64,000 bases of DNA from Chloroflexota bacterium (GCA_022561215.1 JADFRQ010000005.1:35157-99156), one strand, 5' to 3'; positions 17,388 through 26,070 are shown, counted from the first letter of the stretch. The notes: generated by a model from the sequence alone, not told the origin. Numbers and translations are program-made.

Positions 17388-17807
17388 GTTAAATACGAGG
17401 CCAACTACCGGGCCTACTTCCAGGCCCCGTAGTATTGGCTGATTTAAATAGTAGATGAGCGCGGTTAAAGCGGTGCCGACTATGCAAAAGAGCCAGACGA
17501 TGCCCAGGCGACGGTTTGCTCCGACGAAAAGCCGGAGCCAAAATCCTTGTGATTACGCTATCATGCTAGATTGTTTTGCTCCCGAATCGAAAACCCTTTG
17601 GCCGATCCATTTTACCCTTAGAAGCGTCCAAGAAGCGTTACGAGATTGGTTGAAACTGCGAGCACGGGATCGGAATCAGGGCGTGGTCCATCCCAGGCTA
17701 ACTCGATGATTATGACCGATCTTGATGTCTGGATCGAATGCACCATCCCCTTTCTGAAGGCACTTTATTATGCAGCCAACCAAACCCAACCTGCTGATGT
17801 TAAACTA

Positions 17808-18569
17808 ATGCCCATGAGTCCGCTAATCACGCTACTAATCCTTGCCTTCATCGGCAGCGTTGCCGGCCTAATCGGCGGCGTAATTCTGCTCTTTAGAAAG
17901 AAATGGGCAAAGAGCTTAGCTGCCGACGCGATCCCTCTGGCAGCCGGCGTTTTATTAGCAGTTTCTCTATTGGATTTACTTCCACAGGCGGTGGATAAAG
18001 TTGGTGATCTCGCTTTCACGATTGTACTCGGTGTATTTGTAACGTTGTACTTGGTCGAGCGTTTTCTCTTTTTCCTGCACCACCACGACGTGGAGGACGG
18101 CCACGAAGCCCACCGAAAGGAAACTGTTCCCCTAATAATTTTTGGCGATACGATTCATAATTTTCTGGACGGCGTCGCCATTGCCGCAGGATTTTTGGTA
18201 AGTCCTTCCCTGGGGGCTATTGTGGCTCTCTCAACTTTCTTGCACGAAACGCCGCACGAAATCGCCGATTTCGGAATTTTACTTGCCAACGGTTGGAGTC
18301 CAAAAAAAGCGTTTGCGGCAAATTTTCTATCCGCCATAGCAACTTTTCCAGGCGCGCTATTAACCTACTATTTTGCAGCTTTTATTGAGCCTGCGGTAGG
18401 AATCCTTTTAGCAGTTGCCGCAGGACTTTTCCTTTATATCGCCGCAACTGACTTTTTACCAGAAACTGAGCACGCTCCCAAAGAAAAAATGGGGCGCCAG
18501 GCCCTTTTCCTAATCATCGGTGTCTTGGCAATCGCAGCTCTTAAATTGGTAGCGCCAGAGCTACCCTGA
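17808..18569 (+). CDS. ZIP-family divalent metal transporter
   Basis: About 253 residues from the ATG at 17808 (a second ATG lies two codons on; no strong ribosome site decides). Eight hydrophobic segments surround a histidine-rich loop, FLFFLHHHDVEDGHEAHRKE. The paired metal-site helices are GDTIHNFLDGVAIAAGFL (TM4, His and Asn) and STFLHETPHEIADFGILL (TM5, HExPHE), the signature of ZIP transporters. It would import zinc or another divalent cation across the inner membrane. No Zur-type operator is visible in front of it. Confidence 0.9.
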   Translation: MPMSPLITLLILAFIGSVAGLIGGVILLFRKKWAKSLAADAIPLAAGVLLAVSLLDLLPQAVDKVGDLAFTIVLGVFVTLYLVERFLFFLHHHDVEDGHEAHRKETVPLIIFGDTIHNFLDGVAIAAGFLVSPSLGAIVALSTFLHETPHEIADFGILLANGWSPKKAFAANFLSAIATFPGALLTYYFAAFIEPAVGILLAVAAGLFLYIAATDFLPETEHAPKEKMGRQALFLIIGVLAIAALKLVAPELP

Positions 18570-18769
18570 TCCGTGATTATTCGAGCCTTAATCTAAGCCT
18601 TAATTAGCAGCTCTATTTTGGAGCCCAAATCTCGCGAAAGTGTCGAACCAGCTGGCCTTCCACCCTCAATAAGTGGTTGGGCTGTCTTCAAGTGAGAATA
18701 GAGCGACCCTTGCTCTCGACCAGTAGTTCACTTTCGTGGGTATTGTTAACCAGGTTTTAGCTGAGGTAC

Positions 18770-19210
18770 CTAATCCCGCTGCTTAGGCAGGGGCTCGCCC
18801 TCTGGAATGAATTCGAGAGCCAACCCATTATTGCACCAGCGCTGCCCCGTTGGTTGCGGACCATCGCTGAACACATGGCCCTGATGCCCACCGCAGCGTC
18901 TGCAATGGTATTCGGTTCTGGGTAATACAAGTTTAAAATCGCGCTTCTTCTTGATGTTCCCTTGAATGGGTTCGGTGAAGCTCGGCCAGCCCGTGCCGCT
19001 TTCAAACTTCGCTTTGGAGGTGAAGAGCGGCAGATGGCACGCGGCACAGATAAACATCCCCGTTCGCTTCTCGTCATTAAAGTCATTGGAAAATGCGCGC
19101 TCGGTGGAATTCTCGAACAGCACCGCGTAGCGGTCAGGCGTGATTAGAGAACGCCACTCAGAAGGTGGTTTTGATAATTTGTCATTCGAGCTTGAATCTG
19201 ATTTGGACAT
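18770..19210 (-). CDS. msrB: Peptide-methionine (R)-S-oxide reductase MsrB
   Basis: 146 residues. Landmarks are EWRSLITPDRYAVL, TERAFSNDF, FESGTGWPSF, the structural zinc cysteines in ICAACHLPLF and YHCRRCGGHQGHVF, and the catalytic cysteine in RWCNNGLALEF. It reduces the R epimer of methionine sulfoxide in proteins using thioredoxin. AGGAGG lies just before the ATG at 19210. The N-terminal 15 residues are a Ser/Lys-rich extension without a signal, so a cytoplasmic location is expected. Confidence 0.95.
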   Translation of the reverse strand: MSKSDSSSNDKLSKPPSEWRSLITPDRYAVLFENSTERAFSNDFNDEKRTGMFICAACHLPLFTSKAKFESGTGWPSFTEPIQGNIKKKRDFKLVLPRTEYHCRRCGGHQGHVFSDGPQPTGQRWCNNGLALEFIPEGEPLPKQRD

Positions 19211-19590
19211 GGCATCCTCCTAACCAGAGGATAACACGGACACGCCAACGATTCGTCCGATGACAATCTCGCCTCTCGGCTCCTCGCGAATTATCTCGAT
19301 CTGTTCGGCGCAAACGCTGAGGTCGCTTGACTTCGTCTTGCATACGCGCGGGCGCTGTACCCTACCTTACGCGGCGTCCTTACTTATGGCGTGGGATTAC
19401 GCTCCAGTTGCGGCAGTAATGATGGCAACTTAGTTTCAGCAAGTTGCTTGCACTTCTGCAAAGCAATCGAAGATAGCACGCGGTATGAATATAGGGAGGT
19501 AGCGCTGCTGCTGTGTACCAGGGAACAGCCTGGTACACATGATCGAAGTTCGCACGCTATAGGAGGCGGTTGGGCGCAAGAAACGGATGA
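19211..19590. other. Intergenic region with one palindrome
   Basis: About 380 bases between msrB and the epimerase gene. Apart from the palindrome at 19512-19539, no gene or regulatory element was recognised; the short frames present look like chance. Confidence 0.45.
19512..19539. repeat. Perfect 11-bp inverted repeat
   Basis: TGTGTACCAGG (19512-19522) and CCTGGTACACA (19529-19539) are perfectly complementary around a GAACAG loop. No T-run follows on either strand. It resembles REP-type palindromes in size and, like the repeat at 5187-5224, lies in a gene-free gap. Confidence 0.75.
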
Positions 19591-20484
19591 TCAACTCGCG
19601 TATGAGCCGGTTCTCAGTTCGTCCAAAAGAGAAGGACCTGAGGGAATCCAAGATAAAACGCGCTTAGCCTTTTCGATCGACACAACCATCTTGGTCCCAA
19701 TGATTCGCCCGAGGAAGCCCGCCTTTTCCAGCTCATCGTGCGGAATCGAAACGGTCTTGCCTCCAAGGCCAGCGGCATGGCTTATCGCCTCCGCTACAAC
19801 TTTTGCCTCCAATATCGAACCGTCCGCGGCGTTATAGGCCTCGCCCGGATCGGACTTCTCCAATGCCAAACGATACAGATCGGCCAAGTCATCGATATAG
19901 ACCGAGCTTATCAGAGCATCACCCTCTCCGATGTAAACTCCGCCGCCCATCTGCCGGGACAGATTGAACCAGGCCATGATGGGGTTGCTGGCGCCATAGC
20001 CGTAAGCTATCGTCGGGCGTATGACGATCGATCGGACACCGTCCGCAGTAGCTCCCAATACCTTCTGCTCATTGGGTGCGTGAGTAGGCGCAACGATCGG
20101 CATGCTCTCATCTACAGGAGTAGTACCGGTGTCGCCGTAGCCGCCGGCACCACTCGTGAGAATGAACGTCTTATCGGTACCCTTGAGAGAATCGACCATC
20201 GCCGCTACGGCGGCCGTCATCATTTTCAAGAGTTCGTCAAAATTTACGTCTGGGCCCATTTGAGGAAAGGCTGTGTGAATTACCGCATCCGCCCGCTTGA
20301 CGCCCTCGACCATGCTCTCCGGGTCGGCCAGCTCTCCGCGGTGAACCTCGTATCCCTGTTCCGTGAGTTTTGCCGCCGATTCATTGGAACGTGCCATTCC
20401 CAACACGGTGTGTCCTGCACCCGTCAGATTTTTGGCGATCGCCGCGCCAATATATCCCGTTGCTCCTGTTATGAAAACTTTCAT
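19591..20484 (-). CDS. NAD-dependent epimerase/dehydratase (extended SDR, NAD(P)-binding)
   Basis: 297 residues beginning MKVFITGATGYIGAAIAKNL, the GxxGxxG NAD(P) motif of extended/atypical SDRs. Further landmarks are DAVIHTAF, an FILTSGAGGYGDTG strand and VRPTIAYGYGAS, where the catalytic Tyr of YxxxK is not cleanly present, as is common in the atypical SDR a5-like group. A GGAGAG box precedes the ATG at 20484. Substrate unknown. The end of a membrane-protein remnant lies directly upstream, so the gene was probably once second in an operon. Confidence 0.88.
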   Translation of the reverse strand: MKVFITGATGYIGAAIAKNLTGAGHTVLGMARSNESAAKLTEQGYEVHRGELADPESMVEGVKRADAVIHTAFPQMGPDVNFDELLKMMTAAVAAMVDSLKGTDKTFILTSGAGGYGDTGTTPVDESMPIVAPTHAPNEQKVLGATADGVRSIVIRPTIAYGYGASNPIMAWFNLSRQMGGGVYIGEGDALISSVYIDDLADLYRLALEKSDPGEAYNAADGSILEAKVVAEAISHAAGLGGKTVSIPHDELEKAGFLGRIIGTKMVVSIEKAKRVLSWIPSGPSLLDELRTGSYAS

Positions 20485-20486
20485 TT

Positions 20487-20700
20487 TAAGTCTCTCCTTT
20501 CAAAAAAATAATCGCCATGGCGGGAGCCGTGACGCCGATCACGAAGTCACCAACGAGGGCCACTGTGCGGGATGGTATCGCCCAGATTAGGCACCAAGGT
20601 AATCGCGAGGATTTGGTAGTTCATCCACGCGGTATTTACGAGCACCGCATTGACACCGCGCGGCCCGCGGATCCATTCATTGACAGTTGTCCTTGGATTA
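20487..20700 (-). pseudogene. Possible remnant of a small membrane protein C-terminus
   Basis: Reading the minus strand, a frame gives NEWIRGPRGVNAVLVNTAW then MNYQILAITLVPNLGDTIP, after which the likely continuation TVALVGDFVIGVTAPAMAII lies in another frame and ends at a TAA at 20487-20489, two bases before the epimerase ATG. The two hydrophobic stretches look like the last transmembrane helices of a small membrane protein split by one indel. No family was recognised and the upstream part is not visible, so this is tentative. Confidence 0.35.
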
Positions 20701-20756
20701 CCGCCCTAAATGCAGACAATTCCGAATCCTCTCATCGATTTTTGAATATAAGGTAA

Positions 20757-21449
20757 TCAATTGGGAAATTCCAGAGGTTGAATGTTCGCAGCGATACCCT
20801 CATCCGCATCGGTGAACCCAATTCGTCTATGTGTCATATCGCAGAAAGGTTTGTTGCGGGACCCTCCGCATCGACATAGTTCTGCTTTTGTGCCATGGTA
20901 GCTTGTTTGCCGATCAGTGCTGTAGAGTTCAAAGCTACCTCGTAACAGTAGTGGACCGTTGGGGAGGGGCGCTACAGTCAACAACCCCTGTTCAGCAACG
21001 GCTTTCCGGTTTGCGCTTAACTTTCCCGCATCTTGGAATTCAATCCGGAGGTGAGAGTTATCACAATACGGCTTGTTTGCGGATGCACCGCAGCGGCACA
21101 GTGCCAGGCGCGTTTCCTTAGATACGGTCTCGCCGCTTACAGTCCGGATCTCGACATTTCCACGCACGTACAGAGGACCGTCTTCCACAAGTTTGATGGT
21201 GTTTTCTCCTGCAATCGGCTCGGCCTCACCCCCATCATTGCGTTCGAAATGCAGCGCCCCAGTGGGGCAGCGCCCGACAACCATAGCCACATCATCGGCA
21301 GGCGCGTTTCCCGGCTGTGCCCACGGCCTCTTATTGCGATCGAACACTGCCGGGAGTCCGCGCACGCACTCGGCGGCGTGGATACATCGCTTCGCGTCGA
21401 AGGTCACGTCAATGGCTTCGCTCATGTAGCGGTGAATTTTGCTGGTCAT
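20757..21449 (-). CDS. Iron-sulfur protein: Fer4_19 (YjdI-like) plus two CDGSH domains
   Basis: 230 residues with three iron-sulfur modules. Residues about 10-70 match the divergent 4Fe-4S mono-cluster domain (VTFDAKRCIHAAECVRGLP ... VVGRCPTGAL). Then come two CDGSH-type 2Fe-2S motifs: CRCGASANKPYCDNSH and CRCGGSRNKPFCDMTH, each with C-x-C-x2-S-x3-P-x-C-D-x2-H. The ATG at 21449 overlaps the TGA of the GNAT gene as ATGA, so translation is coupled. In E. coli yjdI (Fer4_19) and yjdJ (small GNAT) are adjacent; here the same pair is kept with two CDGSH domains added. A redox or cluster-transfer role in the cytoplasm is inferred. Confidence 0.9.
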   Translation of the reverse strand: MTSKIHRYMSEAIDVTFDAKRCIHAAECVRGLPAVFDRNKRPWAQPGNAPADDVAMVVGRCPTGALHFERNDGGEAEPIAGENTIKLVEDGPLYVRGNVEIRTVSGETVSKETRLALCRCGASANKPYCDNSHLRIEFQDAGKLSANRKAVAEQGLLTVAPLPNGPLLLRGSFELYSTDRQTSYHGTKAELCRCGGSRNKPFCDMTHRRIGFTDADEGIAANIQPLEFPN

Positions 21450-21745
21450 AGATCTTGGTAATCTCTAGATACCAACGTTCGATACTCCGGATGCTTTTCG
21501 ATGTAACCGCGCACAAACGGGCACAGTGGAACAACTTCCAGGCGCTCAGTTTTGGCGTATGCGAGCGCAGCATGCGCAATGGCGCTGCCGATGCCGTTCC
21601 CCTCCATGGTTTGCGGGACGCCCGTGTGAATAAATGTCACGTGCTTGCCTTCTTTCACATAGTTGAGCACGGCAACCTGATCGCCGATGCGCACTTCAAA
21701 CTGTTGAAGGGCGATGTTGTTAGTGACGGTCCACTCGATGTTCAC
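21446..21745 (-). CDS. Small GNAT acetyltransferase, YjdJ-like
   Basis: 99 residues from the GTG at 21745. The upstream open frame overlaps the MFS gene and is not real; the GTG overlaps the MFS stop as GTGA, a coupling signal. The body (RIGDQVAVLNYVKEGKHVTFIHTGVPQTMEGNGIGSAIAHAALAYAKTERLEVVPLCPFVRGYIEKHPEY) is the compact GNAT fold with the acetyl-CoA loop GNGIGSAI and the P-x-C-P-F-x-x-x-Y-I-x-x-H-P-E-Y ending typical of the YjdJ/Acetyltransf_CG group. The acceptor is unknown. Confidence 0.9.
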   Translation of the reverse strand: MNIEWTVTNNIALQQFEVRIGDQVAVLNYVKEGKHVTFIHTGVPQTMEGNGIGSAIAHAALAYAKTERLEVVPLCPFVRGYIEKHPEYRTLVSRDYQDL

Positions 21746-22962
21746 GATGTTTCTTCCTGCAGATCTCCCTCTTTGACCTGAGCTGTCGGCCCGGCCGGTC
21801 GGAGGATCATCCACGCAAGGAACACCACGCCAAGCAGCAATGAAATCCCGCCGGCCACGGCAAAAGCAGCGGAGAAGCCTGCCTCTGAAGCAATGGGTTG
21901 GATCGCGATAGGTGAGAGGAACTGCCCAAGGAATACCGCCGTTATTAAGCCGCCCACAGCTCGACCGCGCGCGGCTGCGGGAATGACGGTGAGCAGCCAC
22001 AGGTTAAAGTTCGGTAACGAGAGGCCGACACCGATACCCGACACCACCAATCCCAGAATGATACCGGCAAACTCGGACGATAGTCCAATGATCAATGAGC
22101 CCAGGCCGATCGCTAGAAAGACCACTACGTTGATGCCCTGGAACGATAGGCGCTGCTTGAGGCGCTGATATTGCAGCGAAAAGACACCGCCGACAAGCAC
22201 CGATACCGCCAGAGCCAGTCCTATCTGGCTGTTGCTGATTTCGCCCAGGTCGGTAAGCAGGAAAGGCAATAACACAGGCCCTATAAAGAACAACATCGTG
22301 AGGGCAAAAGCCAACACATAAATAGGCGCAACGCTCCGATAGGGCACTGCGGCTGTGTCATCCTGAGATTGCTGCTCGCCTGCTGTTTTCTGAGCCTGAG
22401 GTTCGTCAATGGCAAAGAGGACGCCGAGCAATATGCCAAACGCGTAAAGATAAAGCAGGAACGGAAGCCTCCAATCAATATCTGCTAGTATTCCACCGAC
22501 AAGCAGAAATACCGCGCCGCCAAATGCCATGAAGGCGGCCTGATATCCCAAGAACTTACTGAGTTTGCGGCCGGAGAAATAGTCTGCGATAAGCGTAGTA
22601 AAGCCGCTCGTCGTGCCGGCGACTGCAAGACCCAAAAGCGCCCGGCTGGCCAAAATGCCGTACAGCGAGCCAATCACGTAGCCTGACGCTCCAGCTAAGC
22701 CGTACAGGATCACGGCCACGACCAGCACGGGTTTTCGTCCCCATCGATCGAGCAGAAAACCCGAGAAGGGCGCGCCAATGGCCGAGAACAGGGCGGGAAC
22801 CGTCAACAGCATCCTGACCAGAAAGTCGGCGTTCGGAATGTCCTGGAAGGCTCGGCTCATCGCCGGCAGTGCCGGGGCGATGGTCGCGCCGGCCAGCACC
22901 GTCATGGCACTGCCCAGCAAGAGTGTTGCATTCCGATATTGGATCTTATTCCCGTTTGGCAT
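21742..22962 (-). CDS. MFS transporter (multidrug-efflux type)
   Basis: 406 residues and about 12 hydrophobic helices. The motif-A loop between TM2 and TM3 is FLLDRWGRKPVLV, and TM5 has the glycine-rich motif-C-like FGGAVFLLVGG, as in drug/H+ antiporters. A GGGAG box precedes the ATG at 22962. It sits between a marR gene upstream and the coupled GNAT and iron-sulfur genes downstream, so the likely role is export of a compound sensed by MarR, with the downstream genes answering the same stress. Confidence 0.88.
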   Translation of the reverse strand: MPNGNKIQYRNATLLLGSAMTVLAGATIAPALPAMSRAFQDIPNADFLVRMLLTVPALFSAIGAPFSGFLLDRWGRKPVLVVAVILYGLAGASGYVIGSLYGILASRALLGLAVAGTTSGFTTLIADYFSGRKLSKFLGYQAAFMAFGGAVFLLVGGILADIDWRLPFLLYLYAFGILLGVLFAIDEPQAQKTAGEQQSQDDTAAVPYRSVAPIYVLAFALTMLFFIGPVLLPFLLTDLGEISNSQIGLALAVSVLVGGVFSLQYQRLKQRLSFQGINVVVFLAIGLGSLIIGLSSEFAGIILGLVVSGIGVGLSLPNFNLWLLTVIPAAARGRAVGGLITAVFLGQFLSPIAIQPIASEAGFSAAFAVAGGISLLLGVVFLAWMILRPAGPTAQVKEGDLQEETS

Positions 22963-22981
22963 ATCGAATCTCCCAACAAAC

Positions 22982-23013
22982 TATATAGCTATATAACTAA
23001 GCCGGCTAAGTAA
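22982..23013. promoter_or_regulatory. Putative MarR operator upstream of the MFS gene
   Basis: The segment contains TATATAGCTATATA (22982-22995), a perfect palindrome, followed by TAAGCCGGCTAAGTAA (22998-23013). The second element recurs upstream of the marR gene at 23492-23507 as TTAGCTGGCTAAGTAA. Two near-identical sites flanking a marR gene fit autoregulation plus control of the efflux operon. Confidence 0.55.
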
Positions 23014-23032
23014 ATGATTCAAAAAAAAAGAT

Positions 23033-23470
23033 TTAATCTCCAGATTTAAGATTTTGATACACCTGTAGAAGAAGGCGGCGGAGCAAGATCCGCTCGTCCG
23101 CGGTCAGGTTGGCCATGCTGATAGTCTCGAGCTCTTCCCACACATCGAGAACTGGCTCGCGCAATTCACGGCCTTTCAGCGTGAGGAATATTCGTGATAC
23201 ACGTCCATCTTCGCTATCTTGGCGGCGCTTGACCAATTCCTCCGCCTCCAATCGACCAACCATCCGGCTGGCCGTAGCTGGTTGCACATGAACTAGCTCT
23301 GCCATCTCCGACAGGCTAAGCCCGTCTCTCTGCCACAGCTGTAGCAAAAACATCTCCTGGCCAACATACAGGTCGATGGCCGCAAGCAGTTCGCCAGCTT
23401 TGTTGCGATGTGTCTTGCACACATGCGCCAACAAGTATCCCGTGCTTTCAGTAATTGCTTCTTGTTTCAT
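23033..23470 (-). CDS. MarR-family transcriptional regulator
   Basis: 145 residues with the winged-helix core LSLSEMAELVHVQPATASRMVGRLEAEELVKRRQDSEDGRVSRIFLTLKGREL. The recognition helix VQPATASRMVGRLE and the wing with D-x-R are standard for MarR. The N- and C-terminal helices form the dimer interface. It lies 70 bases upstream of the MFS gene on the same strand. Repeated operator-like sequences lie before both genes, so it probably represses both. Confidence 0.92.
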   Translation of the reverse strand: MKQEAITESTGYLLAHVCKTHRNKAGELLAAIDLYVGQEMFLLQLWQRDGLSLSEMAELVHVQPATASRMVGRLEAEELVKRRQDSEDGRVSRIFLTLKGRELREPVLDVWEELETISMANLTADERILLRRLLLQVYQNLKSGD

Positions 23471-23491
23471 CGTAGATGACCTAATTTTTGT

Positions 23492-23507
23492 TTAGCTGGC
23501 TAAGTAA
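23492..23507. promoter_or_regulatory. Putative MarR operator upstream of marR
   Basis: TTAGCTGGCTAAGTAA lies about 22 bases before the marR start and matches 14 of 16 positions of the element at 22998-23013. The core TAGC-YGGCTAA is close to palindromic, as expected for a dimeric MarR site. Confidence 0.5.
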
Positions 23508-23918
23508 GTATACCGCAGTTTACACGGCACAAGAAAGATCATCCAGGATGGCCTTTGCCTAGGGTTGGGATAGGTTATTGGAGGCTATTGCCCGCGCGAT
23601 CTGGCTCGCATCTGCTTGGGATATTGGTCTAATTCCCGGATAACAGCTTATTTCGATAAGCATATTTTAATATTCCCAGCCTGACCCAACATGCCGGTCA
23701 TATAGCAGGGTCCTTTGCGCTTTGAAAAGAATCGTTGGAGGGCGGCCGACTTATAGCTGCAGGCAAACATAATGATACGCCGACGATGAGGTGCAGTTAC
23801 GCCAGGTTCTGCATCCGCAGTGCTCTTGGAGTTCAGAAAGCCCGATTGACCAAGTTTTCTGTGACGCGCGCTTTGTGGGGACGTTGTGCATCATAGTGCG
23901 ACAACTACCCCCGTGTAC
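23508..23918. other. Intergenic region, nothing recognised
   Basis: About 410 bases between the divergent-facing ends of marR control and the lipoprotein gene. No coding frame, hairpin with T-run or repeat was recognised. Confidence 0.4.
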
Positions 23919-24506
23919 TCATGGCACATTTTGGCTCGACCCCAAATCAGAAACGGTCAGGTTTTGCCCTGTGACAAAATTGTACGAGTCAACTACCAAT
24001 TGCAGCACTGTTTCCAGCTCTTCAAGGGTCTGAGGTGTATAGATCATCACAAGCCCTGGAATTCCTAGCTGCACAGCGATAGGCTGCGATTCGACCCATC
24101 CGGCTTCATTCGCTTCGAGTGCTCGATCGAGTGGAAGGGAGGCATGCAGGCTTCCATCAGGGTGGATATGAGCAAACTCGCGCCCAGAGACGATTTGATC
24201 GGGTCGAGTAATCTGCACTTCCTCGCCTATCCAAATGCCACGCGCTCCCGGAAGCGAAAAGGCAGAGGGTCGGTTTTCTACGCCCGGCAGCGAGAAGGCA
24301 CGCCGAAAAAGTTCTGCGTTGACCTCTGGCACTGCATCCACATCGATTTGCTGGTGGGGCACTGATCCCGTCGTGGCTGGGCGCGGGCTTTGTCGTTTGG
24401 GGAGTTGAGGGTATTTCACGTAGAGCTCCTTATCGGGAATACATGCACTGATGCCAATTCCGGAAATGATGGCAGCTATGAAAATCCCGGAGTGCATCCT
24501 TTTCAC
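23919..24506 (-). CDS. Lipoprotein with luciferase-like (DUF5519) domain
   Basis: About 195 residues from the GTG at 24506, chosen because it gives a signal peptide with basic start KRMHSG, hydrophobic core FIAAIISGIGI and lipobox ISAC; a longer form starting at a GTG at 24581, overlapping the LtrA stop, is possible. The mature part has FRRAFSLPGVENRPSAFSLPGARGIWIG, a REFAHIHPDGSLHASLP motif with two His, AGWVESQPIAVQLGIPGLVMIYTPQTLEELETV and a final SYNFVTG helix. This is the 'luciferase domain' family, which binds no known luciferin; real function unknown. It directly follows ltrA. Confidence 0.8.
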   Translation of the reverse strand: MKRMHSGIFIAAIISGIGISACIPDKELYVKYPQLPKRQSPRPATTGSVPHQQIDVDAVPEVNAELFRRAFSLPGVENRPSAFSLPGARGIWIGEEVQITRPDQIVSGREFAHIHPDGSLHASLPLDRALEANEAGWVESQPIAVQLGIPGLVMIYTPQTLEELETVLQLVVDSYNFVTGQNLTVSDLGSSQNVP

Positions 24507-24580
24507 AGATAGGCGTCTGGACAATTGGGCGGTACCCTTACTTTCAATTTTCGTCGGGCTCCATCTTCGGCGATCCGACA

Positions 24581-25723
24581 CTACGTACGCTCAGCTACAA
24601 TCAGGCTTCCCGTTCGTTGCTCCAGCACCAAGATCGCGAGGATGCCTGTAAGAGCAATCATGAGGGTGACTACTGCGCTAACGCCAGAGAAAGCCACGAT
24701 CCCAATTGCTGTCGCCATGCTCAAAAGCACACGCGCCCTCATCAGGATGCCGGTCGCTCGCCATACGGCAGCCGCCATCCCAGCAACAAAAAGGACCAGA
24801 CCGAGTGCAAGAGCTATCCTTCCCACTAAGGGAAGAGGTCCAACCGGATGTGCCACGGCGGTTTCCACTAATGCAGCATAAGCGATTACCCCAAAGAGCA
24901 TGGGGAAATGCAGCAGGCTGTAGACGCTTCTCGCCATCGTCGATTGCTCAGCACCCCGAGAAGATTCTAGTGCATGGTCAAGTGCGGGCTTGGCGCGCAC
25001 GAAGTAGCTCCACCAGAGGGCGCAAGTGATTGCGACTACTAGAACTCCCACAGCGACAAGGTCGATGCTCAAGATCGCGTCCGTAACTTCACTCGCCGCG
25101 ACAATCAAAGTCTCACCCAGCGCGATGATGACAAACAGTCCATGGCGTTCACTAAAGTGATCGGGGTGGATGTTCCACCCCTCTGCCTGGCCGCCGACGG
25201 CCGCGGCAAAGATGTCCAGGAGTATTGCGAAGCCCCAGAGCCAATACTGCGCTGCGCCTCCCATATACCCCCCTACTAGTACCGCGATCAGCCCACTAAT
25301 CGATAAGACGATCCAGGTTCTAAGAGCTGCAACCAGTGCAGAAGCTTCTAAGGCTACAAGGGAGAACAGTATCAGTCCAATCACTCTCACCGAAATGTAG
25401 GTGATGGCGAACCATAACGCACGATCCTGAAATGCCTGCGGAAGACTGATGCCCATGAAAAGGGCAATTGCTGCTGCCACCAGCACACCGAACTGGACTA
25501 GATGGTGGTTCGTATTTGCAGCATTCAGAGCCCACGTGAGCTGAGTCCACCCCCACCAAACGAGCCAGAACACAAGGATCGCTTGACCTACCGTGATCCA
25601 AACAAGGTCATTGTGCAACAGGCTGACGACCTGTGTTACAGAGAACACGAACACGAGGTCGAAGAATAGTTCAACGAATGTCACCTTCTGATCTTCTGGG
25701 GAAACGATGGAAATCCGTTTCAT
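24581..25723 (-). CDS. ltrA: Low-temperature-requirement protein A (LtrA) homologue
   Basis: 380 residues from the ATG at 25723 with GGAGGAAG seven bases upstream. The N-terminus has the family signature KVTFVELFFDLVFVFSVTQVVSLL, and later ERHGLFVIIALGETLIVAASEV, followed by about ten TM helices in all. LtrA was named from a cold-sensitive Listeria mutant; its biochemical role is unknown. The gene is followed directly by the lipoprotein gene and the two probably share a transcript. Confidence 0.92.
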   Translation of the reverse strand: MKRISIVSPEDQKVTFVELFFDLVFVFSVTQVVSLLHNDLVWITVGQAILVFWLVWWGWTQLTWALNAANTNHHLVQFGVLVAAAIALFMGISLPQAFQDRALWFAITYISVRVIGLILFSLVALEASALVAALRTWIVLSISGLIAVLVGGYMGGAAQYWLWGFAILLDIFAAAVGGQAEGWNIHPDHFSERHGLFVIIALGETLIVAASEVTDAILSIDLVAVGVLVVAITCALWWSYFVRAKPALDHALESSRGAEQSTMARSVYSLLHFPMLFGVIAYAALVETAVAHPVGPLPLVGRIALALGLVLFVAGMAAAVWRATGILMRARVLLSMATAIGIVAFSGVSAVVTLMIALTGILAILVLEQRTGSLIVAERT

Positions 25724-26070
25724 GGGGATACTTCCTCCACGCATGCCAATCTGAACTCCCTTGAGTATAAATTAAATTGTTGCCTAAGAGCTGCGAGGCT
25801 GTGGAGAATTGAACCCGACAAGTCATGTAACCCCGGGAGGGGAGAGTAAGACCGACTCTTTCCCCTACCTTGTACTCGCAGCATTACCCTGATAATGAGT
25901 GACAACGAGATAGCGCATCATCCAAGCGTGCTCGGGGCATCATTCTTGGCTGTTCCTGCTGAGTATTTGGCGGTTGTTCACTATGCGCTTAGCTGGAAGG
26001 CTCAACTCGATGGTTTTTTATTGTCCTATCTAGCAAGTCACGCTCTTGAGGGCTTTGGTTCGGCAGTCAT
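25724..26070. other. Intergenic region, nothing recognised
   Basis: About 345 bases upstream of ltrA and downstream of the thioesterase gene. A 60-codon plus-strand frame starting near 25895 has no motif or ribosome site. The ltrA promoter presumably lies here but no clear -35/-10 pair was found. Confidence 0.4.

Noticed and set aside
17566..17610. tRNA T-arm-like sequence (TTTTCGATTCGGGA) on the minus strand
   Set aside because: No anticodon arm or acceptor stem could be built around it.
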